From Kingdonia uniflora (taxonomy: Eukaryota; Streptophyta; Magnoliopsida; Ranunculales; Circaeasteraceae), in the NCBI GenBank assembly GCA_014058105.1, contig JACGCM010000669.1, forward strand, positions 124,001 through 188,000: a stretch of 64,000 nt of DNA, given 5' to 3'. Position numbers and translations under genes: made by a program. The first letter of the stretch is position 1; each line of letters starts with the position of its first letter. Under the pieces are notes generated by a model. The model was not told the DNA's origin and made no database searches. It saw only the letters and a program-made list of their open reading frames with translations. Shown here piece by piece: positions 12,246 through 21,060 of the stretch.

Positions 12246-12830
12246 GAGAAAGCCTGGAAAGTACAACAATGGTCTATTTACCTTGGTGAACATGACATAA
12301 CATTCGAGAAGTAGATATCCCAAAGGGGTAAGACAGTAGCTGATTTCCTTGCTGACTTCCCAGTAGAAGATGTTGATTGGGAGGAACACGAAGATGACAT
12401 GACAGAAGAACAACTTAGAGCAACAGATCCATGGAACCCTACCACAGGATGGCATTTACCTACAGATGGATCCGCTGGGCCTAACGGTTCAGGGATTGGT
12501 ATAGTCCTGGTTACTCCTACGAATGATCGAATAGAGAAGGCAGTTAAGCTAAACTTCGAGTATTCCAATAACGAAGCTGAGTATGAAGCTCTGATACATG
12601 GCCTTGACTTCACACTCGAACTCGACATTCCCAAACTCGTAGTTTTCATAGATTCCCAACTTGTACAGAGACATTACACAGGTAAAAATCAAGCTAACGG
12701 TCGCATGGCTGAATATGTTGTTTTCGTTCGACAACGCATGAACCGTTTTCGTGAAAAATCTACTATCACTCATTACCCCTGAGGAGAAAACCAATACCCA
12801 GATGCCCTCACCTACATAGCAGCTATGTTA
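12246..12830 (+). pseudogene. Plant-type (second) RNase H domain
   Basis: The diagnostic domain of Tat-lineage elements: a second RNase H related to plant and archaeal enzymes, next to the original gypsy RNase H. It starts with the connection segment KAWKVQQWSIYLGEHD (near 12249), has one stop (TAG at 12312), then runs open from 12399 to 12782. Visible motifs are TDGSAGPNGSGIGIVL (first catalytic aspartate in TDGS, near 12465), NNEAEYEALIHGL (glutamate, near 12567), FIDSQLVQRH (aspartate, near 12648) and a C-terminal YPDALTYIAAML (near 12797-12830). All catalytic acidic residues are present. It is among the best-preserved parts of the element. Confidence 0.88.
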
Positions 12831-14130
12831 GGACAATCAGAATCCCAAACCCTCCATATCGAAGTACTTGAACGCCCAAGTATCGACCAGATGGAAGTCA
12901 ATGCTATCAATACTGGGGGCGAGAGTCTCGATCCAGATTACTGGCAAACACCATTCCTCCATTATTTCAACAATGCTGCTCTCCCAGATGACCCCAAAGC
13001 CAAAAGATCATTATTAGAGAATTGTCGCAGATACACCATTCTCAAATACGAGTTAAATCACAAATCCCTAAATGGTGTCCTCCTTCGATGCAGTTCTCAA
13101 ACCGAAGCCTCTAAAATTCTTGATAAACTCCATGAAGGTACCTACGGTGCTCATACTCCTGGTAGATCTATGGCCCTTTGAGCCGTCTCCCAAGGTGTAT
13201 TCTGGCCCAACATGAAAAAACAAGCCAAAGAGTACGCCAAACATTGTGACAAATGCCAGCGGCATGCCCACGATTTCCGCAGCCCTTCGCAAGGCCACCA
13301 TTTCAGTCAAGTCTCCTGGCTATTCAAACCTTGGGTCATAGATCTTATTGGTCCTTCTCCCAAAGCTTTGGGCAGCCAATAAAATATCCTTATTGCAAGA
13401 GATTATTTTACCAAATGGGTCGAAGTTGTGCCTTTGTGTCAAGCAGGAGAAGAAGTCATCAAATTCCTATGGGAAAACATCATCACACGCTTTGGATGCC
13501 CTCATACGATTCGATGCGATAATGACCTACAGTTCGTCAGGAACAAAGTCAGAAACTTCTTCAAAAAACACAACAGCATCCGCTAACCCTCCACACCTTA
13601 CTACCCCCAAGGGAATGGTCAAGTCGAAGCAATTAAAAAAACCATTATCGACGGTCTTAAGAAACGTGTCGATACAAAGAAAGTCCAATGGGTTCAGAAG
13701 TTACAGCATGACCTCTGGGCCTATCGAACAATACTAAGAAAATCTACAGGCTACACCCCTTTCCTTCTAGCCTATGGTACTGAAGCAGTGCTCCTAACTC
13801 AATTCGAATTACCCACACGAGATCCCAATCCCCTAGACGAAGACAATGAGTTTGAGCTCGGATGCGACATGTTATAGATCGACGATACTATAGACCGAGC
13901 CATCGCCAACCTCGGCCGTTACCACACATTACTTCAGAAGTAATACCACAAGAGTTCGACCAGGAAGTTTCAACATTGGAGATCTAGTACTTCGACACGT
14001 CACACAATCTTCGAAGCCTCAAAATGCCAGTAAGCTAGCCGAATCTTGGGAAGAACCTCTACCTAATCCATGGAACACAATGCAGCTGGTCTCATACAAT
14101 GGGCCACGGCCACCACCTTTTACACCTGAT
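12825..14130 (+). pseudogene. Integrase
   Basis: Inserts element DNA into the chromosome. The frame is the same as the plant-type RNase H. An open stretch of 118 codons (12825-13181) holds the N-terminal linker and the start of the zinc-binding HHCC module (LHEGTYGAH near 13129). A TGA at 13179 interrupts it, and the module finishes with KHCDKCQRHA near 13240. The catalytic core keeps D (VIDLIGPSP near 13335), D (RCDNDLQF near 13517) and E (GNGQVEAIKK near 13612), and then WAYRTILRKSTGYTPFLLAYG (the last with spacing typical of the family). Three more in-frame stops fall inside the core. A frame change near 13960 precedes a GDLVLR motif (near 13978) and PNPWNTMQL (near 14065), which match the C-terminal part of this integrase family. 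Confidence 0.87.
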
Positions 14131-14147
14131 GTAAACACAGAATAATC

Positions 14148-14153
14148 AATAAA
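14148..14153 (+). terminator. Possible polyadenylation signal after pol
   Basis: An aataaa hexamer lies just after the last integrase similarity and is followed by a T-run. An internal signal here would give a gag-pol mRNA lacking the 3' region. Hexamers of this kind are common by chance in A/T-rich DNA. Confidence 0.25.
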
Positions 14154-14195
14154 CAGTTTTTTTCCCATCCACACTTTGTCTTCTATTTTCTAGTA

Positions 14196-15025
14196 AATTT
14201 CTTGATTTCCTTTGAGTATCATGTCAACCCTTCGAACCGACTGATACTTGAGGGCGACCTTGAAAATTTTCAAGCTTCCAACATTCGTGCAAATTCGAGG
14301 GGTACGAATGGTCGAAAGGCCGAACCCTCGGGAATACGCTGGCGGTGAACACGTCTTACTTCGCTGTGGCTCAGGCCTTCGAAGTCCAGTGAATTTCCTC
14401 GTTTCCTCTAAGTATCATGTCAACCCTTCGACCCGACTGATACTTGGGGGCGACCTTAAAAATTTTCAAGCATCCAACATTTGAACAAACTCGAGGGGTA
14501 CGAATGGTCGAAAGACCGGACCCTCAGGAATGCGTTGGCAGTGAACACGTCTTACTTCGCCCAGGCTCAGGCCTTTAAAGTACAGTGAATTTCCTGGTTT
14601 CCTCTAACTATCATGTTAACCCTTCAACCCGATTGATAATTGGGGGTGACCTTGAAAATTTTCAAGCTTCCAACATTCGAGCAAACTCGAGGGGCACGAA
14701 TGGTCGAAAGACCGAACCCTCAGGAATGCGTTGGCGGTGATCATGTCTTACTTCACTGTGACTTCAGCCTTCGAAGTCCAGTGAATTTACTGGTTTCCTC
14801 TAATTATCATGTCACCCTCGGTCTGGCTGATACTTGGGTGCGACCTCAAAAAATTTCAAACTTCCAACATTCGAGCAAACTTGAGGGGCACGAATGGTAG
14901 AATGACCGGACTCTCGAGAATGTGTTGGAGGTAACCACGTCTTACTTGGTTGTGGCTTAAGCCTTCAAAGTCCAGTAAATCTCTTGGCTCTAACCAAGTA
15001 TCACAACTATCTCGAATCCCTTCAA
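14196..15025 (+). repeat. 195-bp tandem repeat in the element 3' region
   Basis: Four full copies start at the aattt of a shared aatttcct-like motif: 14196, 14392, 14588 and 14784 (196, 196, 196 and 194 bp). A partial fifth begins at 14978 and fades by about 15025. Each copy carries tatcatgt, a ctgatacttgggggcgacc block, gaaaattttcaagcttccaac, ggtcgaaag and cacgtcttacttc. It is unrelated to the 168-bp satellite. Tat-lineage elements are known for hypervariable tandem repeats after pol, and such repeats have been linked to new satellites. The sense ORFs seen here (for example 14248-14484 and 14640-14900) simply read through the repeat. Confidence 0.9.
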
Positions 15026-15390
15026 GGTTCGACGGTTCAACAATCATTCGACAGTTACAGCACTTGCATATATAAGACACTTCAGTACATTATCAGAGAA
15101 GCATTGTCAACAAAAATCAATTCAAATTATGTTCAGAGCATACATCAAGTATCTATCATAGCAATTCAGCACAATTCAAGATTAACACAAATCAGTTTCA
15201 GAACAGTCTACACCCAAACAGAATCAGTACAGTACAACTCAAGTTCAACGCAGCAGCTCAGAGCAACCACAAGTTCAAAGATCATCTCCAAAGAAAGATA
15301 AACATTTTTCAAATATTACAACGCAACAGAAAATCAGAAAAATAGGCATGGAACTCCAATATACATACCTCATATCGGCGTGGCTGCACC
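15026..15390. other. Spacer between tandem repeat and antisense gene
   Basis: An A/C-rich stretch with no domain in any frame. On the plus strand, catatataag near 15067-15076 looks like a TATA box. On the minus strand, gtatgt (15368 down to 15363) preceded by gag resembles a splice donor about 23 bases after the antisense stop codon, so the antisense transcript may have a further 3' exon. Confidence 0.4.
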
Positions 15391-15960
15391 TTATCCCCTT
15401 GTAGGCTCTTCAGTGTCAACATCCTCAGCACCTCCAGTAGAAGATTTTGACCCTGTACCATCATTGACAACATCGATTACACTCCCAGTAGTAGTACCGT
15501 CGATTACAGAAGCCTCCACACCACCTCCAACACCTCCATCTGCAACATGTACCTCCAACCCCTCTGTCTGTAAAGAATCTTCAGCAACAGGATCTTGGGT
15601 AACAGGGAAGCATTGCAGAGTATCAGGATCAAACCCCATATCCTCTATGAACTCCTTCATTCTGATAGTAACTGTACATTCAGCATCAAACTGACCCTGG
15701 TAGTGTTCCTTATGTGCTTTCTTTTCCTTCTCCTACTCAGCAAGCTTCGACCTCAACACCTGCTCATGATTAAAACGATGACCCTCCAATCTCTTCTCGA
15801 ATGCATCATTGATAGCCTCCAGATCTCGCTTCAAAATTTAATTCTCAGACACGACCGACGGTTCAGTCCCTCGAGCAACCTCCAGACTGTCAGCCGCTTC
15901 TTGTAACTTCCTCTTTAGCAATTTCACCACCTTCTAAAAACACTGTACCCAAGCATCTGT

Positions 15961-16047
15961 CTGCTAGAATATTCGAACCGTCAGTACCTCTCAAAGAATT
16001 AGGAACTTGAGAAAATGACAGAATCTCATAAACAAATAGGCACTTAC
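15961..16047 (-). other. Intron 2 of the antisense gene (87 bp)
   Basis: On the minus strand the donor is a perfect cag|gtaagtg at 16047 and the acceptor is ttctagcag|acag at 15961. The exon boundary is in phase 0: KSTYQ joins TDAWVQ. The exon between the two introns is 575 bp, which together with the one carried-over base makes exactly 192 codons, so the two predicted introns agree in phase. Confidence 0.7.
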
Positions 16048-16622
16048 CTGGTATGTACTCTTCCTTATCTGCTTCAATGCCTTGCCTGGGTCATCGGCAC
16101 AGAGTTTCGCCATCGAAGCAACAACATCCAGAGCATGATCCTCTCGCTCATCCACTGTCATATCTTTGCCCGCATCCTCCGCATCATCTTCCCCCAGTGT
16201 CCTGTGACTTTTGCGCTTGGTACCCTTTGCTTGTTGTACACTGGGGGACTCGGGAATAACCTTGCCCTTCACTTTCTCAGCCAGTGTCGATGCCTGCTTC
16301 GGCCTCTATCTCGAAGCATCGCTAGTTACTTTGGGTACTGTCGCTGCCTACTTCCACGCCCGTTGCGCCTTCCGAACATACTTTACCTTCCTCACCAAAT
16401 TATCCTCCTCCATGCCTTCGACTACCTTTAAAACACCTTTGCCTCCCCTCTTCTTTGATGGCTTCGACGTAATAGGTACATTTCGAAGCTGGTAATCTGT
16501 CTTCTTCTGCCTCATCCTCTTAATACCAAGACTCTTGAAAACGGAATTCACCCAATCCTCCTCTGAATCGATTAGGGCATCAATATAATCTCTCGGATTC
16601 CCCCAAGTCCGGTTTTGAAGAC

Positions 16623-16695
16623 CTATAGAACAAACAGAAATACGATCACAGTTTATTAGAGCAATATATCAAAAAATCTTCGACAACAAACTTAC
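16623..16695 (-). other. Intron 1 of the antisense gene (73 bp)
   Basis: On the minus strand the donor is ctga|gtaagt at 16695 and the acceptor is ttctatag|gtctt at 16623. The intron is T-rich, as plant introns are. Splicing joins a codon split after its first base and gives VYNLS followed by LQNRTWG without a frame change. The intron read through would end the frame. Confidence 0.7.
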
Positions 16696-17548
16696 TCAGA
16701 TTGTAGACTTTATGCTCTAACTTATAAGGGTCATCCCCTTCAACATCCTCATAATTCCCCCGTACAACAGCCAAATCTTTATTCCACCCTCGACCCGTAG
16801 GGCACAGATCAAATAACCAGGGCTTGTCTACATGACGCTGGTTATGGTAGGTGCCCACATTCTTATTCACCTTCCTCGAATGGAATGATACAACGTCATA
16901 CCACTCAATTAAACCCCTTCCCTCCCTTCTCAATTTTGCATTCATGCCCTCGATTACCCTCATCATCTCATAAAAGTTCCCATTTATCTGAACTGGGGAA
17001 ACTTCCCAGATGTTTTACACCTCCTTCACTAGCCTGCAAAGGGCAATCGCATATCCAGTTGAATTTGGGCTCTATATGCCATGATGCCTTCTCAAGGTTT
17101 TGATTTAAATCTGTATTCAGATCCCGTATAATACAATATAATCCCTACCTTTGACAACCCATGTTTAGCTACAAATCGATCTGGCCTCTCCTTCTCCCTA
17201 TCTAGAACAGACCAATAGCCTCATCCGACTCAGTCAAATCCTCACCATGGTAACCTTACTCCCCCTCACCCCCTTTACCACTCGAAGGTTCCGCCCGACC
17301 TTCGTCTCATTTTCTCTACCTCCCCCCATATCTCCCACAACACTACCCATCGTCACTACCATCTTACGATGCCTACTACACGAAACCCCAGTTTTAGGAA
17401 CCACCACTGCTAGTGGGATATGTTTTGCTATGACTAGTTCTTCTATGTTACTGCCCTCATCCATTGGAGTACAACCAGACATACTAGCCTCATTTTCTTC
17501 GACCTCCTCGTCTATCAACCTCTGTATCAAAGCTTGACGGGTACGCAT

Positions 17549-18491
17549 TTTATCCTACAGCAGAAAAGGCACTCAATTAGATTGATACATTCAACTATTA
17601 CGTGTCAATAACCCATTTTCATCTACCCTCTCCAACAGATACAAATACAATCAAAAACTCGACCCCAATCCCTGTCCCACAATCATTACCCTCAGAATCC
17701 CAAATGAGCTAAACCTCAGACACATGGTTTCCCCCTATCCTCTAATATATCCTCAATACTACAAACCCATAAAACTCTACATACAGATACAGAAGGCAAA
17801 CTAGACAAAAGAAAATAGACAGAGATCAATCGACATACTTGTGTTAGCAGAAGAACAATCAAAACGGCAAGTCAGCTGGTACTCAATAACAACCTCAGTA
17901 ACCTTTCTCAAGCATCACGTAACAATGGCGTAAGTCCCTTCCTCTCAATCTCTGGTTTTGTTTGCGAACAGTACTTTGGTTATTTCCTCCACATAAACCT
18001 CCTCAGAACCGCAAAAACTGCCTCAATTTCCCAAACCGCCATCTTTACCACTACCTTTTCTTTTTGGCTGAGACGTGATTTGAAAATTTTACCCTCTTTT
18101 ACCCCACGTAAGTGTCACATGCTCACACTCATAAAATTTCAAAATCAAAAACCAAGTCGAACCTTCTGGTCCTCAATCGAAGCTGTCAAGTCAGATCCTT
18201 ACATCAAATTAACCCTTATTTCCGTAATTCAAGGAAACATCATGATGACCTACTGGCACTCTGCCCCAGGAACAATGTCGTTCTGACAGACTAGCTGTCT
18301 GAGCTATCATTCTATCTAGTCAAATCCAACAGACCTTTAACTATATCGTGCCTTGAACATTCGACCGCAGTTAAACCTCACATTCGACTTCAAAATACAT
18401 CAAACATTCAATTTACGGCGCATTCAACATTCGATAATATGGCCGCACCAAAATCACCATCGAATTTTATGCCTATCCTACTTACACACAA
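17549..18491. other. Region upstream of the antisense gene, no coding signal
   Basis: A/C-rich on the plus strand, with only short unsupported ORFs. On the minus strand, cttttctgctgtag lies just before the ATG at 17548 and looks like a splice acceptor. The antisense gene could therefore have a 5' leader intron and its promoter further up, between about 17800 and 18400. I could not fix a TATA box. Confidence 0.4.
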
Positions 18492-18576
18492 ATCAGAATT
18501 TTACTTCGACAGATCAGAATTTTACGTCGACAGATTAAAAATTTTACTTCGACAATTCATAATTTTTACTTACAAA
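18492..18576. repeat. 21-bp short tandem repeat
   Basis: The unit atcagaattttacttcgaca occurs at 18492-18512, at 18513-18533 (with tacgtcg) and, more diverged, at 18534-18555. A weaker fourth trace follows (ttcataatttttactta). It lies between antisense units in the variable 3' part of the element. Confidence 0.75.
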
Positions 18577-18740
18577 AAGGCAAAAATATACTTTGACAGT
18601 TATCTTATCAACTCCCAATTTCATTCAATACAGATCAAAACAGTACAAATCAACCAAAAATAAAAACCAAATTCCCTCACATCCTATACAAATATCCCAA
18701 CAGTCAAAAGAAGTCATTATTTCTCTTCGCGACATTTCTT
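18577..18740. other. 3' flank of antisense ORF 1
   Basis: A short A-rich interval after the antisense stop. It has no domain and no clear polyadenylation signal on the minus strand. Confidence 0.35.
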
Positions 18741-19061
18741 CTAGCTCCCGCCCTCAGCAGCAGAATCTTCCTGGTCTACCATCTCCTTTGCAAACGAGTC
18801 CAACAGGGATAACCGGTGACCGGGAAATGGTCCCATCATCTGTAGCACCCCCCACCTATATGCTAAGGGTATTCCAATAATAGGCTCCCCGGGTTCAGCT
18901 TCAAGCAAATCTAGCCTCTCTGAGTCCAGGTCTTGATCACCGACAATCCTCCATTGTAACTCTTGAGTCTTCTCCTATACACGAAGAGCTTTCCCTATCA
19001 CTTGGTCCTGGTTCTTGGGCTTGGAAGCATCGCCTTTGTTTTGGGAAGAAGAGGAAGACAT
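18741..19061 (-). pseudogene. Antisense small ORF 1, paralogue of ORF 2
   Basis: A 107-codon frame from the ATG at 19061 to the TAG at 18741 on the minus strand, with one premature TAG at codon 29. The start MSSSSSQNKGDASKP looks disordered. The core has KTQELQW, then GDQDLDSERLDLLE, EPGEPIIG and a C-terminal LLDSFAKEMVDQE helix. I recognise no known family. The core aligns without gaps to the product at 19753-20058: both have KT-x-EL, GD-x-x-LD, D-L, EPGEP-x-x-G, Y-x-W and F-A near the same positions, about 19 identities over 57 residues. A TATA box lies 50 bp upstream at 19111-19120. The gene was probably intact in the parent element, because conservation between the two copies follows codons. 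Confidence 0.6.
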
Positions 19062-19752
19062 TATCCTTAGAGACGAAGGAACAGACTAATGTAATTCTCC
19101 CAGAAACAACCTATTTATACTAAAAATCATATACATTTAACCCCTCCTTAATCAGAACCGTATTAATGGCATATCTTCAATTCTCCTCCTCGAAAACTCA
19201 ACAGTCCAACCTCTTCATCTTCCCAGACATAACCATTTAATCAGAACGCGTATTCAACCCTCTTTCCTGAGGACATACACTTGAACCATCAGTAGTCTCG
19301 AACCATCGACCCCTTTCTTTTTACACCCTCTAACAACCCCTATGGTACAAACCTCGAGCATCAAGTATTTAAAAATAGTTTTTCATTGTAACCGACTGCC
19401 GACCTATTTCCTCAACCAACACATTTCAACTCAAAGTCAATTTTTCCTCGAAGGTAATTAACCGTTTCTATATATTAGCATTCGAGGACATATGGTTGAT
19501 ACCGCGCTTACAATCTATTCGCATATATGGTTTATCAGATACAAACACAAAATCTCAGTAACGTTTGTTCTCATTACACCACTTCAAAATACAAAAATAG
19601 AGGGGACCTCCTAGTACAGTCACGCAAAATTTTGTAGTGATCAACAACATCAGAAACTTTCAAAATACAGCCCTTTATAAAAAAAAAACACCCATCGCCA
19701 CCACCTCGCCACCACTTTAAGAATAAGCCACCCTATTTTCAGACGGGCCAGT
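19062..19752. other. Promoter side of ORF 1 and spacer to ORF 2
   Basis: It carries the ORF 1 TATA box (19111-19120, minus) and otherwise no ORF I can support. Stretches at about 19140-19230 resemble the region upstream of ORF 2 at about 20150-20250 (cctcctt..., then gaaaactcaacag against gaaaagccaacaa). This suggests that promoter and coding sequence were duplicated together. Near 19680 there is an A-run of about ten bases. Confidence 0.45.
19111..19120 (-). promoter_or_regulatory. TATA box for antisense ORF 1
   Basis: On the minus strand this reads gtataaatag, a strong match to the plant TATA box. It lies 50 bp before the ATG at 19061, which leaves room for a start site about 30 bp downstream and a short leader. 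Confidence 0.55.
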
Positions 19753-20058
19753 TCAAATTGCCGAGCCTTCTTCCTCCAACTACTCTCCTGCCTGAACGAG
19801 ACATTCGGCAAAGGCCATCAGGTAGAGGTAACGTTCTTCAGCAGTAGTAAAATGAAACTTCATCTGCCTCCAAAAGTAAGAATAGAACTCCCCATTGCAG
19901 GGTTCCCCAGGCTCCAAATCTACCAGGTCAGGCATGTCCCAGTCAAGTTCGTGGTCTCCAAAAAATTTTAACTTTAGTTCTATGGTCTTCCGCCCTATAG
20001 GACGGTCTCCAGAAAATCCTATCCTCTACTGGTAGCGAGTGTTAGGCGTGGTATCCAT
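19753..20058 (-). pseudogene. Antisense small ORF 2, paralogue of ORF 1
   Basis: A 102-codon frame from the ATG at 20058 to the TGA at 19753 on the minus strand, with in-frame TAGs at codons 11 and 93. The product starts MDTTPNTRYQ. It contains RKTIELKLKFFGD, ELDWDMPDLVDLEPGEP, an aromatic stretch (EFYSYFWRQMKFHF) and a C-terminal helix LYLMAFAECLVQAGE, which may have been the true end at the codon 93 TAG. It has a single domain with no signal peptide or transmembrane segment. It matches ORF 1 without gaps over the core, so one arose from the other by tandem duplication. I know of no function or family. Confidence 0.6.
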
Positions 20059-20140
20059 AACGTTTTTCAAGAAATACAGAAGAAGGAGAAAAGAAGCGTA
20101 GATAAATGTAGAGTATACAGTGTTACTACCTTCATGACCC

Positions 20141-20150
20141 ATACTTATAG
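20141..20150 (-). promoter_or_regulatory. TATA-like box for antisense ORF 2
   Basis: On the minus strand this reads ctataagtat, 83 bp before the ATG at 20058. The match is weaker than for ORF 1, but the arrangement is the same. Confidence 0.45.
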
Positions 20151-20307
20151 CCCCATCTAACCTCCTTTATTAATCCATAACCACCAACATTCCTTGAATA
20201 CCCTCCTTTATTACCTTCCTTGAAAAGCCAACAATCAACTGTTCAACTTCCGACTACAAACAGTTTTTCTCAGCAAACGCCACTACACCAATTTTCGAGA
20301 CCCATGC

Positions 20308-20321
20308 AGAGAGGGGGAAAA
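20308..20321 (+). promoter_or_regulatory. Polypurine tract
   Basis: Fourteen purines, agagagggggaaaa, end exactly where the 3' LTR begins. This is the primer for plus-strand DNA synthesis in LTR retrotransposons. The exact abutment confirms the LTR boundary. Confidence 0.85.
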
Positions 20322-20502
20322 TGAAGTAGCCTACTCGCAGCCCTCTCCCCCAGTCAAATACTCAAAGGCTACCTCAACTCCTACTTCAATACCTCGAAGC
20401 CCACTCAATCAATAAACAAGCCTTCCAAAGATTATCCGAAGATGAAGCTTCAACTCTAAACAAGCCTCGAAGACGAACTTCATATCACATCAGAAACACT
20501 TC

Positions 20503-20522
20503 GACCATATCCGTATATGGTC
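20503..20522. promoter_or_regulatory. Perfect palindrome in 3' LTR U3
   Basis: Eight-base arms gaccatat and atatggtc flank ccgt. The 5' LTR copy has a single change. A protein-binding or enhancer role is only a guess from symmetry and location upstream of the TATA box. Confidence 0.4.
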
Positions 20523-20756
20523 AAAGTGTGACAAGACAGACTGCCAGCTCAATAGACAAGACGGCGGGGTTGTTTGTCCTTACAGCTACAGTGACAAACC
20601 CAAGAACTGCTACAGTGTCGAAGTATGTTCCAGCAACTGCTATAGTGACATCTGGAGTATTTCTGTCATCAATACCAACTCCGGGATACACGCTCGATAT
20701 TCGGATGGTACCCTTATAATGTGACCTAACCTTGGTGACATAGCCCTTCCTATGTT

Positions 20757-20766
20757 CTATAAATAG
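20757..20766 (+). promoter_or_regulatory. TATA box of the 3' LTR
   Basis: The sequence ctataaatag is identical to the 5' LTR box. Transcription from here would read out of the element into the satellite array to the right. Confidence 0.7.
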
Positions 20767-21060
20767 GAGAGATGGGGAACCAGGAAGGGGTTACAAAATC
20801 TCTCCCCTGAGCCCTTACTATTTACCTTCGATCACCTTGTAAAATTCAATAATCGAACCATCGACTACTCGACAAAAATATAAATACCCATAAAAATCTT
20901 TGTCAGTGGTTATGGAGTGTCACATTCAAGGCCTCAACGCAAGTATATTGTCAGTAGATTACTTATATTATAGATTATATACTTGTACCCCTTTGATTGA
21001 AGATAAAAAGACCCTGGTGCAAGAGCTGACTTCCCTTTATTACGAAGTTAGGCCCCTACA

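Larger units (their letters stand above)
15391..17548 (-). pseudogene. Spliced antisense gene in the retroelement 3' region
   Basis: This is coding sequence opposite to pol, in at least three exons. The first ATG is at 17548 (MRTRQALIQRLIDEEVEE, an acidic, probably disordered start). A middle exon ends at 16696 and contains YRAQIQLDMRLPFAG (near 17085-17035), VSPVQINGNFYEMM (near 17000-16960), GRGLIEWYDVV and DLAVVRGNYEDVEGDDPYK. From memory, these resemble the plant domain labelled 'putative gypsy type transposon', known from antisense ORFs of related elements. Exon 16622-16048 is basic and then acidic (KRKSHR, EDDAEDAGKD). Exon 15960-15391 is a predicted coiled coil (heptad-like, rich in K, E and L) with a glycine/threonine/acidic tail. 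Joining at the two introns keeps one frame from 16966 to the TAA at 15391. Two stops in the second exon, three in the third, and frame breaks before 17000 make this copy a pseudogene. Function is unknown. Confidence 0.7.
7703..21060 (+). mobile_element. Tat-lineage Ty3/gypsy LTR retrotransposon, degenerate
   Basis: A full-length element inserted in satellite DNA. Both LTRs, the target duplication, a primer-binding site, a polypurine tract and a complete gag-protease-RT-RNase H-plant RNase H-integrase order are visible. Integrase placed last in pol identifies Ty3/gypsy. The extra plant-type RNase H between the RT/RNase H block and integrase, together with a long region after pol, identifies the Tat group (which includes Ogre, Retand and Grande-like elements). 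The LTRs look roughly 80-85% identical by eye, and all sense-strand coding segments have stops or frame changes, so the copy is old and cannot supply its own proteins. The interval from about 14130 to 20307 carries tandem repeats and three antisense ORF units and has no sense pol homology. I cannot name the family. Confidence 0.93.
20322..21060 (+). repeat. 3' LTR
   Basis: This 739-bp partner of the 5' LTR begins tgaagtagcc and ends cccctaca. It keeps the TATA box (20757-20766), a perfect 20-base palindrome (20503-20522) and three copies of a gctayagtgac motif (20585, 20609 and 20639). By eye the two LTRs differ at roughly one position in six, with small indels. The LTRs were identical at insertion, so this implies considerable age. 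Confidence 0.93.

Noticed and set aside
12174..13310. Minus-strand ORFs of 80-123 codons opposite the plant RNase H and integrase
   Set aside because: The plus strand carries clear catalytic motifs in order, and the minus frames are codon shadows.
14248..14900. ORFs of 78 and 86 codons after integrase as an extra sense gene
   Set aside because: They read through the 195-bp tandem repeat, so the likeness between them comes from the repeat and not from a gene family.
15595..17537. Plus-strand ORFs of 68-138 codons opposite the antisense gene
   Set aside because: They are shadows of the minus-strand coding frame. They show no domain, while the minus strand shows splice sites and a continuous frame.
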